Positions 39,742 to 48,148 of a stretch of DNA of 50,961 nt are shown piece after piece (within the stretch, counting starts at the first letter, position 1; each line of letters begins with the position of its first letter). The notes under the pieces were generated by a model. That model had not been told where the DNA came from, searched no databases, and was given only the letters and a program-made list of their open reading frames with translations. Both the position numbers and the translations under genes were made by a program. Origin of the DNA: Bacteroidales bacterium (GTDB lineage: Bacteria > Bacteroidota > Bacteroidia > Bacteroidales > WCHB1-69); assembly GCA_017650305.1 (NCBI GenBank), contig JAGCFD010000063.1, forward strand, positions 1 through 50,961, given 5' to 3'.

Positions 39742-42700
39742 TTACTTTTTATCCACCTTCACAGTGCGCACTTTGCCACCGCCGAGACGGATGAGGTCGT
39801 ATGCGAACGGGCTGGAGATGAGGATACCGGAGTAAGTACCGAAGAGGATACCTACGAACATAGCGAAGATGAAGCCGCGGATAACCTCGCCACCGAAGAT
39901 GAAGATCACCAACAGGGTCACCAAGGTGGTGCCGGCGGTGTTGACGTTACGGCCGAGGGTCTGGTTGATGGCGGCGTTGAAGTTGTCGTAGTTCTCACGT
40001 TTCGGATAGAGAGCCAGGTTCTCACGAACACGGTCGAAGATCACCACGTTGTTGTTGATGGAGTAACCGATCACCGTCAAGATAGCGGCGATGAAGTTCT
40101 GGTCGATTTCCATGGAGAACGGCATGATCTTATAGAACAGGGAGAACATACCGATGGTGAGGAATGTATCGTGGAACAGGGCGAAGATACCTGCGAGACC
40201 GAATTGCCAATTTCTGAATCGGATGGCAATGTAGATGAAGATCAACACCAGGGAGGCGAGTACGGCCCAGACAGACTTGGCCAGCAATTCGCGAGCGATG
40301 GTGGGTTGGATCTTCTGGGAAGACTGGATACCACGTTGGTCGAGGGTCAGGTTGCAGAAATCGCTTTCGGAGAGGTCTTGTTTCTCATAGAAGCCTTTCA
40401 AAGCGTTATACAACTTGTGTTCGCACTCTTTATCATCCTTTGTGTCATTGCTCTCAATCTTATAGTTGGTGACGATACGGATTTGGTCGTTACTACCGAA
40501 GGTCTTAACCTCAGGGTTGCCGCCGAACTCGTTGGCAACTGCGGCACGGACGTCTTTCGTGGTAACATCTTTATCGAAACGGACTACATAGCAACGGCCA
40601 CCGGTGAAGTCGATGCCCGGTTGCAATCTGAGGGTGCAGAGGGAGATGATGGAGATGATAGCGAGGATGCCGGAGAGCATATAGAAATATTTTCTCTTGG
40701 CAAGGAAATCGATGTTGGTGTTGGTGAAGGCGTTGAGAGTGACCTTGTTGCCAACCTCGATGGTTTTGCCTTTCTTCAGACGTGCCTCGATGATCATACG
40801 GGACATCAAGATAGCGGTGAAGAGGGAGGAGATGATACCGATGATCAACGTGGTGGCGAAACCTTGGATAGGACCGCTACCGAAGATGTACAGCACGATG
40901 GCGGTGATGAGGGTGGTCACGTTACCGTCGATGATAGCGGAGTAGGAGTTCTTGAAACCTTCGTCGATGGCGGCGCGGATCGTCTTGCCGGCGCGGACCT
41001 CTTCACGAACACGCTCGTAGATAATCACGTTGGCGTCGACGGCCATACCGAGGGTCAAGACGATACCGGCGATACCGGGCAGGGTCAGGACGGCGCCCAT
41101 GGAGGCGAGCACGCCAAAGATGAAGAATACGTTTGCGAACAGCGCGATGTCGGCGACAAGACCGGCGCGGCTGTAGTACAAGAACATATAGATGATGACC
41201 AGGATGAAGGCACCCAAGAAGGAGAACATACCGGAACGGATGGATTCCTTACCGAGGGTAGGACCAACGATCTCGGATTGAACGATGTTGACGCGGGCCT
41301 CCAAGTTACCGGAGTTCAACACGGTGGCAAGGTCCTTGGCCTCTTCGATGGTGAAGTTACCGGAGATCTCGGAGTTACCGTTCGGGATCTCGCTTCTTAC
41401 AGAAGGAGCGGAATAGACGAACTCATCAAGCACGATGGCGATGCAGGTCACACCCTTGGTTGCGGCGCTCTCGGCGGCCTCTTTGGTGATCTTGCGCCAC
41501 TCGTCAGAAGCTTGGTCTTCCATAGACATGTTCACCACGATGCGGTTGTTCTGGTCCACATCCTGACGGGCATTACGCACCACGCGGGCTCCGCCGATGG
41601 TCTCGGAACTCAACAGCGGTCCAATGCGGTCGTTCTTCTTTTTCAAAGGATACAAAGGATAGGCGTTGTCACGATTCTTCTCAGGAGAACCCCAGTAGAA
41701 TACGACGTTGTTGTCGCCTAAGATTTTCTGCAACTCTGGGAGCAGTTGGTTGATGGCGGGCATGTCAGACTCTTTGAAGTAGCCGATCACGAAACCGTCA
41801 AGGGCCACAGCCTTGCTGAGGATAGCGCCTTGGCTCTCGTCAACAATGTCATCTTCTTCGTCTTCTTCCTCGTCGTTGGCAGCGATGGCGTCGAGGGCGG
41901 CAGCGGTGCTGTCCACAGCGGTGGTGTCAGCAATGGCCTCTGTCTTCTCGTCTTTCTTGTTCAGAAGCTGCTGTGCCAGTTGGGCATCGGCGATGGCGAA
42001 ACGTTGTTGGATGGTGCGGCCACCTACTATTTCATTATAGACCTGCCAGAACTCCAGCTTGGCGGTGGTCTTCAAAAGATCGGTAACACGCTCGGGCTCT
42101 TTCACGCCGGGAAGCTCAACGAGGATACGACCACCCTGCAGTCTCTGCAAGTTGGGCTGAGCCACACCGAAACGGTCGATACGAGTGCGCAAAATCTTGA
42201 AGGTACGGTCCACAATCTCGCTGGACTCGGTCTTCAACCAGTTGATGATCTGCTGGTCGTTGGCATTCTTGATGTTGGAACGCTCGCCAAAATAGGTGCG
42301 CAAGTTTGCATTGTTCATGTTCAACGCTTTCTTCTGTGCGTTGAAGTTGTTGACAAAGAGGTCTATGAAGTCTGCATCACTGTTCTTCTCGAAATCCTTG
42401 ACAGACTTCTCAAAAGTGGTGGAGAATAATTGGTCTTCTTTGTTGGTGGCCAAGCTTTGAACCACGTCGGGGAGAGAGATCTCCAATGTGACGTTCATAC
42501 CACCCTTCAAGTCCAAACCCAGGTTCAACTCTTTGTACTTACACTCTTTGTAAGTGTTGCCCAAGTAAACTTTCTTGTCGTTTTGCTCGGTCAGATACTG
42601 ACGGGTTCTCGCATCAATGATGGAGTCAGTCAGATGCTTTTCAAGCATTAAGTCACCGTTTGCCAGTGTCTTTACTTGCTCGAGAGCTTGGGGATCATTT

Positions 42701-42819
42701 GCAAATTGTTCGGCCTTTTTCTCAACACGCCAAGTGGCGAATGAGAAGGACAGACAATACAAACAAACCAGCGCGAGCAGGATAGTAAAGAATAAAATCA
42801 GTCCTTTGTTGTTTTTCAT
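39742..42819 (-). CDS. secDF: Protein translocase subunit SecDF (fused SecD-SecF)
   Basis: The proton-driven accessory of the Sec translocon, here a single 1025-residue chain as usual in Bacteroidota. The SecD half has one N-terminal helix, a large periplasmic domain (LGLDLKGGMNVTLEISLPDVV near 98) and five helices with GMAVDANVIIYER. The SecF half (from about 720) has CYVVRFDKDVT and the matching GYSINNNVVIFDRVREN. A strongly acidic Asp/Glu stretch (NDEEEDEEDDIVDE, about 310-325) is inserted in the periplasmic domain. A -7 element lies at 42885-42892. Confidence 0.97.
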   Translation of the reverse strand: MKNNKGLILFFTILLALVCLYCLSFSFATWRVEKKAEQFANDPQALEQVKTLANGDLMLEKHLTDSIIDARTRQYLTEQNDKKVYLGNTYKECKYKELNLGLDLKGGMNVTLEISLPDVVQSLATNKEDQLFSTTFEKSVKDFEKNSDADFIDLFVNNFNAQKKALNMNNANLRTYFGERSNIKNANDQQIINWLKTESSEIVDRTFKILRTRIDRFGVAQPNLQRLQGGRILVELPGVKEPERVTDLLKTTAKLEFWQVYNEIVGGRTIQQRFAIADAQLAQQLLNKKDEKTEAIADTTAVDSTAAALDAIAANDEEEDEEDDIVDESQGAILSKAVALDGFVIGYFKESDMPAINQLLPELQKILGDNNVVFYWGSPEKNRDNAYPLYPLKKKNDRIGPLLSSETIGGARVVRNARQDVDQNNRIVVNMSMEDQASDEWRKITKEAAESAATKGVTCIAIVLDEFVYSAPSVRSEIPNGNSEISGNFTIEEAKDLATVLNSGNLEARVNIVQSEIVGPTLGKESIRSGMFSFLGAFILVIIYMFLYYSRAGLVADIALFANVFFIFGVLASMGAVLTLPGIAGIVLTLGMAVDANVIIYERVREEVRAGKTIRAAIDEGFKNSYSAIIDGNVTTLITAIVLYIFGSGPIQGFATTLIIGIISSLFTAILMSRMIIEARLKKGKTIEVGNKVTLNAFTNTNIDFLAKRKYFYMLSGILAIISIISLCTLRLQPGIDFTGGRCYVVRFDKDVTTKDVRAAVANEFGGNPEVKTFGSNDQIRIVTNYKIESNDTKDDKECEHKLYNALKGFYEKQDLSESDFCNLTLDQRGIQSSQKIQPTIARELLAKSVWAVLASLVLIFIYIAIRFRNWQFGLAGIFALFHDTFLTIGMFSLFYKIMPFSMEIDQNFIAAILTVIGYSINNNVVIFDRVRENLALYPKRENYDNFNAAINQTLGRNVNTAGTTLVTLLVIFIFGGEVIRGFIFAMFVGILFGTYSGILISSPFAYDLIRLGGGKVRTVKVDKK

Positions 42820-42884
42820 CTTTCTACTTACTTATTTGATTTCTAAATATTTATATAAATTCAGACCTAAAAATTTTAAGGTTG

Positions 42885-42892
42885 CAAATATA
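42885..42892 (-). promoter_or_regulatory. -7 promoter element of secDF
   Basis: TATATTTG on the minus strand, about 66 bases before the ATG at 42819. Confidence 0.5.
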
Positions 42893-42953
42893 TAATTTTT
42901 ATGATATCAAACAACACTAAATTTTCAGGCCCTGTAAATATGTGGCCAAGATG

Positions 42954-43058
42954 CTTGAACTTTGACTATGACTTTGAACTTTGACAATGAACTATGAACC
43001 TTGAACTTCGCAAGGAACTTCTAACTCTTAACTCTTAACTTTTAACTCTCAACTCTCA
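42954..43058. repeat. Degenerate tandem heptamer array (15 units)
   Basis: Fifteen consecutive 7-base units without a gap, drifting from CTTGAAC/TTTGACT types at the left to ACTCTTA and ACTCTCA types at the right; several neighbouring units are identical. The stop codon of the LuxR-type gene is the last part of the array. The even period without purity suggests an old or slowly replaced array, unlike a simple microsatellite. Confidence 0.8.
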
Positions 43059-43655
43059 AAGTATGTCTTTCTCGTCGATGAGGTTGTTGAGGATGGCATA
43101 GACGGTGAGGGCGGCGACGGATTTGATGCCGGTCTTCTTGATGATGTTCTTCCGATGGGTGATGACCGTGTGGACGCTGATGTTCAGCGTATCGGCGATC
43201 TCATTGTTCTTCTTGCCTTGGGAAAGACAAACCAACACCTCTTTTTCGCGGTCAGACAGCATGGGCGATTCATTGTCCTCGTTGATTTTCTTTGAGGTAC
43301 GGATGACCTGTTGCAGTGTGGACTTGATGCGTTGCAGACTGTCGTTGATTTCAATGATGCCGTCGTATTGCTTCAGTAGCTGGCTTTCAAAATAGACGGA
43401 TGTCAGGGCGATGACTTTCATCTTGGGAAGGTCGCGGAAGACGTCGTGCAGCATCATCCTCTTGCTGTAGTCTATCATAAGCGGATTGATGATGAGGATG
43501 TCGGGGTTGGTCAGGTGAATGCGCGTCATCACCGTGTGCATGTCGGTTGATTTCAACACCACCTCAAAATCCTGTAGCTCATTGATCATGTAGGAGAGGC
43601 CGATCAGAGTGATGGGGGAGGGGTCGGCTACAACTATTTTGTAATTACGAGACAT
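43056..43655 (-). CDS. LuxR/NarL-type regulator with degenerate receiver domain
   Basis: The 199-residue protein has an N-terminal receiver-like domain and a C-terminal LuxR helix-turn-helix (LSDREKEVLVCLSQGKKNNEIADTL, about 133-190). The phospho-acceptor position is Asn57 (PDILIINPLMID) and only one acidic-pocket Asp is visible (D11), so normal Asp phosphorylation should not occur. Its start overlaps the end of the hemerythrin gene by 11 bases, indicating translational coupling and suggesting the two work together in redox or nitric oxide sensing. Confidence 0.9.
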   Translation of the reverse strand: MSRNYKIVVADPSPITLIGLSYMINELQDFEVVLKSTDMHTVMTRIHLTNPDILIINPLMIDYSKRMMLHDVFRDLPKMKVIALTSVYFESQLLKQYDGIIEINDSLQRIKSTLQQVIRTSKKINEDNESPMLSDREKEVLVCLSQGKKNNEIADTLNISVHTVITHRKNIIKKTGIKSVAALTVYAILNNLIDEKDIL

Positions 43656-44349
43656 GGCTTTCCAGATGTTTTATGTAGGGGATTAAGATCTTGTCTTCCA
43701 TAATGGTATGATTTTCAATATCTTCTGCGAGCATGAAAATGTCTACCAGCATATTGATCAGGTCTCGTTGGCGATTGTCGTCAGGAATGTATTTCATCAG
43801 CAGGTTGGTGAAATCCTGCAGCTTGTCTTCAATGTCACTGTGCTGTTTGTCGAAGTTGGTGCCACGGGAGCGGTTTTTGCTCCCATTCTCGCTCAGTTGA
43901 CGGATGTAGGGGAACACAACATCCTCTTCGTGTTTGAAGTGTTGCATCACCTCTTGTTTGTACTGAGAGTAGAAGTTGGTGATAAGCGTCTTGTATTTTG
44001 GAGCCCAGTCTTGCATGATTCTGCTCAGATGGGCCTCAATATGCGGGAAGTTGTAGTCCAGATAGTCTTGGTGAGATGCTTTCAGATAGTTGACGATATC
44101 GATGATGGGACAGGAGGTGAGTGTCTCAATGTCTGGGGTGTACTCTTTTTTGGCGTAAACATTGCAAACCAAGAGGAAGAGTGGCGTGGAGATGCCGTTT
44201 TCTTCACAAACCTGTCTGATTGTCTTCTCTCCGAAGCCGAGGGAAATTCCCAGTCGGGGGAAGAGGGTGATGAGATTGTTGTGATGTGCTACGGCATCGG
44301 CCAGTTTCATGTTGGCATTCACGAAGTTGTAGGTGTCGTCTTTCTTCAT
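43645..44349 (-). CDS. Hemerythrin-domain protein, RIC/ScdA/YtfE-like
   Basis: The 234-residue protein has an N-terminal ScdA-like domain (HHNNLITLFPRLGISLGFGEKTI, 20-60; the usual CGG-type Cys motif is not obvious) and a hemerythrin four-helix bundle with the iron ligands visible in HIEAHL, HFKHEEDVVFPY, DKQHSDIED and ENHTIMEDK. YtfE-type proteins are di-iron proteins linked to nitrosative stress and iron-sulfur repair. The start is set at MKKDDTYN (44349), because the longer frame would begin upstream of the -7 element at 44375-44382. Confidence 0.9.
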   Translation of the reverse strand: MKKDDTYNFVNANMKLADAVAHHNNLITLFPRLGISLGFGEKTIRQVCEENGISTPLFLLVCNVYAKKEYTPDIETLTSCPIIDIVNYLKASHQDYLDYNFPHIEAHLSRIMQDWAPKYKTLITNFYSQYKQEVMQHFKHEEDVVFPYIRQLSENGSKNRSRGTNFDKQHSDIEDKLQDFTNLLMKYIPDDNRQRDLINMLVDIFMLAEDIENHTIMEDKILIPYIKHLESHVS

Positions 44350-44374
44350 TTTTATGTGATAAATAATTCGGTGG

Positions 44375-44382
44375 CAAAAGTA
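44375..44382 (-). promoter_or_regulatory. -7 promoter element of the hemerythrin-LuxR pair
   Basis: TACTTTTG on the minus strand, 26 bases before the ATG at 44349. Confidence 0.55.
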
Positions 44383-44404
44383 CACTAAAATTCCTTATTT
44401 TTTT

Positions 44405-44412
44405 TATTTTTG
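44405..44412 (+). promoter_or_regulatory. -7 promoter element of dsbD
   Basis: TATTTTTG on the plus strand, 17 bases before the first dsbD ATG. It is back to back with the hemerythrin promoter, 22 bases apart. Confidence 0.5.
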
Positions 44413-44428
44413 CGCTCTTTATTTAATA

Positions 44429-46465
44429 ATGTATATGAAGATGATGAAAAGATTGATTGTCGCTTTCGTAGCGATTTGTGTGAGCTTCTTGACTCTGAGT
44501 GCGCAGGAGTCCCCTGTGAAATGGACTTATACTACCACCAAGATCAATGATTCGGTGGCTGAGTTACAATTTAAGGCCACTATACAGCCCAACTGGCACC
44601 TTTACGCCCAGAAACCCGGGCAGGGTCAGATCGAGAATCCGTTGGTGTTCAACTTCACGGCATCGCCCAAATACGAGCGCATGGGCAAAGTGGCCGAGCC
44701 GACCCCGCAGAGCGACTATGACGACCTTCTGGACGCCCACTCCAACTTTTACTCTAAGCAAGTAACATTCAAACAGCGCGTAAAGGTCAAAGACGACCAA
44801 CCGTTCCAGATCAAGGGAACCCTGTCGGGTCAGGCCTGCATCGATGGTCGCTGCACGCCCGTGGAGGAGAAGTTTTCCTTTGAGCTGAAGGACTTCCATC
44901 CTGCCGTGGCGACTACCGCCGAAGTGGAAGAGCCCGTGGAGGATACGGCCACTGCCACCATCGCCCCCGCTCCAGAAAATCCGCAACCGGCCCAGGCCGA
45001 GCCCGAAAAGGAGGAGACTCTGTGGGGCTATTTCTTGGCTGCCGTGCTGGGTGGTCTGGTTGGCCTGCTGATGCCCTGCGTCTTCCCGATGATTCCGATG
45101 ACGGTCTCGTTCTTCTCAAAGGAGGGACACAAAGGCAAACGCGACGCCCTGCTGTACGGTCTGTTTATCGTTCTCATATTCATTATCTTCGGATTGATAT
45201 TGTCTGCTATCTTTGGTGCAGACCTGGGCAACATCATGAGTACGCACTGGATTCCCAACCTGCTCTTTGCCGTCATCTTCCTGATTTTTGCGTTCTCCCT
45301 GCTCGGCTATTTTGAGATCACGCTGCCGAGCTCGTGGGTCAACGGCTCCGCCAAGCGCCAACGCCAGGGCGGTATCGCCGGCATCTTCTTCATGGCATTG
45401 ACCTTGGTGCTGGTCTCCTTCTCCTGCACGCTGCCCATCGCGGGAGCTGTGGCGCTGAATGCTGCCGGCGGCTCGTTCCTGAAGCCGATCATCGGCATGT
45501 TGGGCTTCTCGTTAGGTATCGCTGTGCCGTTCACCATCTTTGCTCTCTTCCCGGGCCTGCTCAAGAAACTGCCCAAGTCGGGTGGCTGGATGAACACCCT
45601 CAAGGTGATTCTCGCCTTCGTGGAGCTCGCATTCGCCCTGAAGTTCATCAACGTGCCCGACCAGACCTACCACTGGGGCATCCTCGACCGCGAGGTCTAT
45701 CTGGCCTTTTGGATCGTGATCTTCTCCCTGTTAGGTCTCTACCTGATGGGCAAAATCCGCTTCCCGCTCGATGACGAATATCCCGTCCAAAAGAGCTGGT
45801 TCCGTTTCACGCTCACCATCTTCGTCTTCACTTTTGTCGTCTATATGATCCCCGGCATGTTCGGCGCTCCGCTGAAGGCCATCTCCGGCTGGCTGCCGCC
45901 GATGACGACCCAGGACTTTGACATCTCCAACATCGTGCGCTCCGAAATGGCGGCGAATGGCGGCGGTCAGGGCAGCACCTACCAAATGGATGAGGATCCG
46001 CTATACGCCGACAAACTCCATATCCCCTTCGGCATCAAGGGCTACTTCGACTACGACCAGGCCCTGCGCGTGGCCAAGAAAGAGGGCAAGCCCGTGTTCC
46101 TCGACTTCACCGGCCACGGCTGCACCAACTGCCGTAACGTGGAGAATGCCGTCTGGATCGATCCCGAGGTGCGCCGCATCTTCGCCGAGGAGGTGATCGT
46201 GTGCACGCTCTACGCCGATGACAAGATTATTAAACTGCCTGATAATGAAAAAGGCAAGCTGAAAGATGCCGATGGCGACCCCATCACCATGCTGGGCGCC
46301 AAGAATCGCTATATTGAGCAGACTTTCTATCACGAGAACTCCCAACCCTGCTATTTTGTGGTAGATCCGGACGGCAAGGTCCTCTCAGGGCCTACCTATT
46401 ATGAGCGCGACAAGGATAAATATATTGAGTTCCTTCGCGCCGGCATCGACAAGTTCCTGAAATAA
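44429..46465 (+). CDS. dsbD: Thiol:disulfide interchange protein DsbD
   Basis: DsbD passes electrons from cytoplasmic thioredoxin across the inner membrane to periplasmic disulfide isomerases and cytochrome c maturation. The 678-residue protein has a signal peptide (ending LSAQ), an N-terminal alpha-like domain with C137/C142 (CIDGRC), a linker rich in Glu and Pro, a membrane core of about eight helices with C217 (MPCVFPMIP) and C333 (FSCTLPIAG), and a C-terminal thioredoxin domain with C565-x2-C568 (GHGCTNCRNV). Three ATGs lie within 15 bases (44429, 44435, 44441), so the start is uncertain by a few codons. Confidence 0.95.
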   Translation: MYMKMMKRLIVAFVAICVSFLTLSAQESPVKWTYTTTKINDSVAELQFKATIQPNWHLYAQKPGQGQIENPLVFNFTASPKYERMGKVAEPTPQSDYDDLLDAHSNFYSKQVTFKQRVKVKDDQPFQIKGTLSGQACIDGRCTPVEEKFSFELKDFHPAVATTAEVEEPVEDTATATIAPAPENPQPAQAEPEKEETLWGYFLAAVLGGLVGLLMPCVFPMIPMTVSFFSKEGHKGKRDALLYGLFIVLIFIIFGLILSAIFGADLGNIMSTHWIPNLLFAVIFLIFAFSLLGYFEITLPSSWVNGSAKRQRQGGIAGIFFMALTLVLVSFSCTLPIAGAVALNAAGGSFLKPIIGMLGFSLGIAVPFTIFALFPGLLKKLPKSGGWMNTLKVILAFVELAFALKFINVPDQTYHWGILDREVYLAFWIVIFSLLGLYLMGKIRFPLDDEYPVQKSWFRFTLTIFVFTFVVYMIPGMFGAPLKAISGWLPPMTTQDFDISNIVRSEMAANGGGQGSTYQMDEDPLYADKLHIPFGIKGYFDYDQALRVAKKEGKPVFLDFTGHGCTNCRNVENAVWIDPEVRRIFAEEVIVCTLYADDKIIKLPDNEKGKLKDADGDPITMLGAKNRYIEQTFYHENSQPCYFVVDPDGKVLSGPTYYERDKDKYIEFLRAGIDKFLK

Positions 46466-46489
46466 TCACCCTAAATCTGCCAATACTTG

Positions 46490-48136
46490 ATGAAGTGGTA
46501 TAAGATTTTGCTATACAGTATCTTGGGCGGTCTGCTGTTGGGAACGGCGTGGTATCCCCATGGTTTCCCGTTTCTGATATTCTTTGGATTCATCCCCTTT
46601 GTCTTCGTCAGCGATAAACTGTTGGAGAAGGGCAGCAAGGTGGCCTTTTGGAAGGGATTCATCTTTTCTTATCTCGGCTTTGTGGCTTGGAATGCCCTCA
46701 CCACCTATTGGGTCTCCTACGTTAGTGTGCCTGCCGGACTTTTCGCGGTCTTTGTGAATGCACTGCTGATGTCGCTGGTTTTTGCTCTGTGGCATGCCTG
46801 TCGCAAGAGGGTTCGTCAACAGTGGGTGCATCCCATCATGTTTGCCGCCTTCTGGATCTCCTTTGAATATCTGCATCTGAACTGGGAGCTGACATGGCCT
46901 TGGCTCAATGTAGGCAATGTGTTTGCCGTGTGCCCACAGATGGTGCAATGGTATTCGGTGACCGGTGCGCTGGGCGGCACTCTTTGGGTGATTGTTGTCA
47001 ATTTTTTGCTCTACTACCTGATCAAAGCTGTAGTTGCAAAGAATAGAAAAAAAATATGGTCTTTTGCCGTCTCCTCATTCCTCTTGTTGTTTCTCCCAAT
47101 GCTGATTTCCGGAATCCAGTATAAAAGTTGCCTGAAGCATATCGACACCAGCACGCCTGTCTCTGTGGTGGTGGTGCAGCCCAACACCGACAATTTTGAG
47201 GAGGAGTTTGTGATGACTAATCTGCAGCATGCGCAAAGAGTAGATTCTCTTATTGCCCCATTGCTCTCTGACGGCACAAATCTGGTGCTCTGTCCGGAGG
47301 ATGTGTTCCCGCATACGGTCTCTCTGCAGTCGATGGTGACCAATCAGCTGCCGCCATCGCCCTCTGCATACGGCTGTTTCTTATGGATGGACAGCCTGAT
47401 GAAGGTCTATCCGCGGTTGAACTTCTTATTAGGGGTTTCCACTTTTGAGATTTTGGATCATCCTACCAAAACTTCAACAAAAATAGGAATGAATGCCTAC
47501 GGACAGCACTATAATACGGCCATGTGCTTCAATAAAGAGGGATATAATGGTCATTACCATAAATGTCGTTTGGTTCCAGGTTCTGAGGCGTTTCCGTATA
47601 AGCAGATTTTTGGCTTTTTGGCTGACTTGATGGTGGAACTGGGAGGTTATAACGGCACATTGGGCAAAGATACGGCTCAGAAAGTCTTCACCATCGAGGT
47701 GGAAGGCAAGCCGCTGAAGGTGGGTACTGCCATCTGCTATGAGTCTGTCTATGGCGATTTGGTTCGCAAATTTGTCAAGAACGGTGCCCAATTGCTGACA
47801 GTCATCACTAACGACTCTTGGTGGGGCGATAGTCCAGGCCATTTCCAGCACTATGAGATGTCGCGATTGCGCGCAGTGGAAAACCGCCGCTATGTGGTGC
47901 GCTCCGCCAACGGAGGCAACTCAGCTGTGATATCTCCGACCGGTGATGCGCTCATCATTACGGATTACAATACCAGAACTGCCTTGAAGACGGTGGTCGG
48001 TGCGCAGAATCACATTACTTTCTATACCAAGCATGGAGATTATATCGCTGTGATTGCCGTTTTTGCCATGGCCCTTTGTCTTCTCTGGACTTTGATAAGT
48101 GTTGTGACGAATATTATCACCAAAAGAAGTTCCTAA
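46490..48136 (+). CDS. lnt: Apolipoprotein N-acyltransferase Lnt
   Basis: Lnt adds the third acyl chain to the N-terminal Cys of lipoproteins. The 548-residue protein has about six N-terminal membrane helices (5-210), a nitrilase-fold domain and a final C-terminal helix. The triad is visible as E270 (LCPEDVFP), K358 (HYHKCRLVPGSE) and C416 (GTAICYES), matching E267, K335 and C387 of E. coli Lnt. ATG at 46490 follows the dsbD stop by 24 bases, so the two are probably cotranscribed. The preceding TTG is in frame but less likely. Confidence 0.95.
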   Translation: MKWYKILLYSILGGLLLGTAWYPHGFPFLIFFGFIPFVFVSDKLLEKGSKVAFWKGFIFSYLGFVAWNALTTYWVSYVSVPAGLFAVFVNALLMSLVFALWHACRKRVRQQWVHPIMFAAFWISFEYLHLNWELTWPWLNVGNVFAVCPQMVQWYSVTGALGGTLWVIVVNFLLYYLIKAVVAKNRKKIWSFAVSSFLLLFLPMLISGIQYKSCLKHIDTSTPVSVVVVQPNTDNFEEEFVMTNLQHAQRVDSLIAPLLSDGTNLVLCPEDVFPHTVSLQSMVTNQLPPSPSAYGCFLWMDSLMKVYPRLNFLLGVSTFEILDHPTKTSTKIGMNAYGQHYNTAMCFNKEGYNGHYHKCRLVPGSEAFPYKQIFGFLADLMVELGGYNGTLGKDTAQKVFTIEVEGKPLKVGTAICYESVYGDLVRKFVKNGAQLLTVITNDSWWGDSPGHFQHYEMSRLRAVENRRYVVRSANGGNSAVISPTGDALIITDYNTRTALKTVVGAQNHITFYTKHGDYIAVIAVFAMALCLLWTLISVVTNIITKRSS

Positions 48137-48148
48137 TCAATTATTCTC

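Noticed and set aside
40171-41721. 516-codon plus-strand frame opposite secDF, highly acidic
   Set aside because: Antisense of a conserved membrane protein; the Asp/Gly/Val-rich composition follows from the complementary codons.
42954-43058. CRISPR array
   Set aside because: The units are 7 bases with no spacers, and no cas gene is present.
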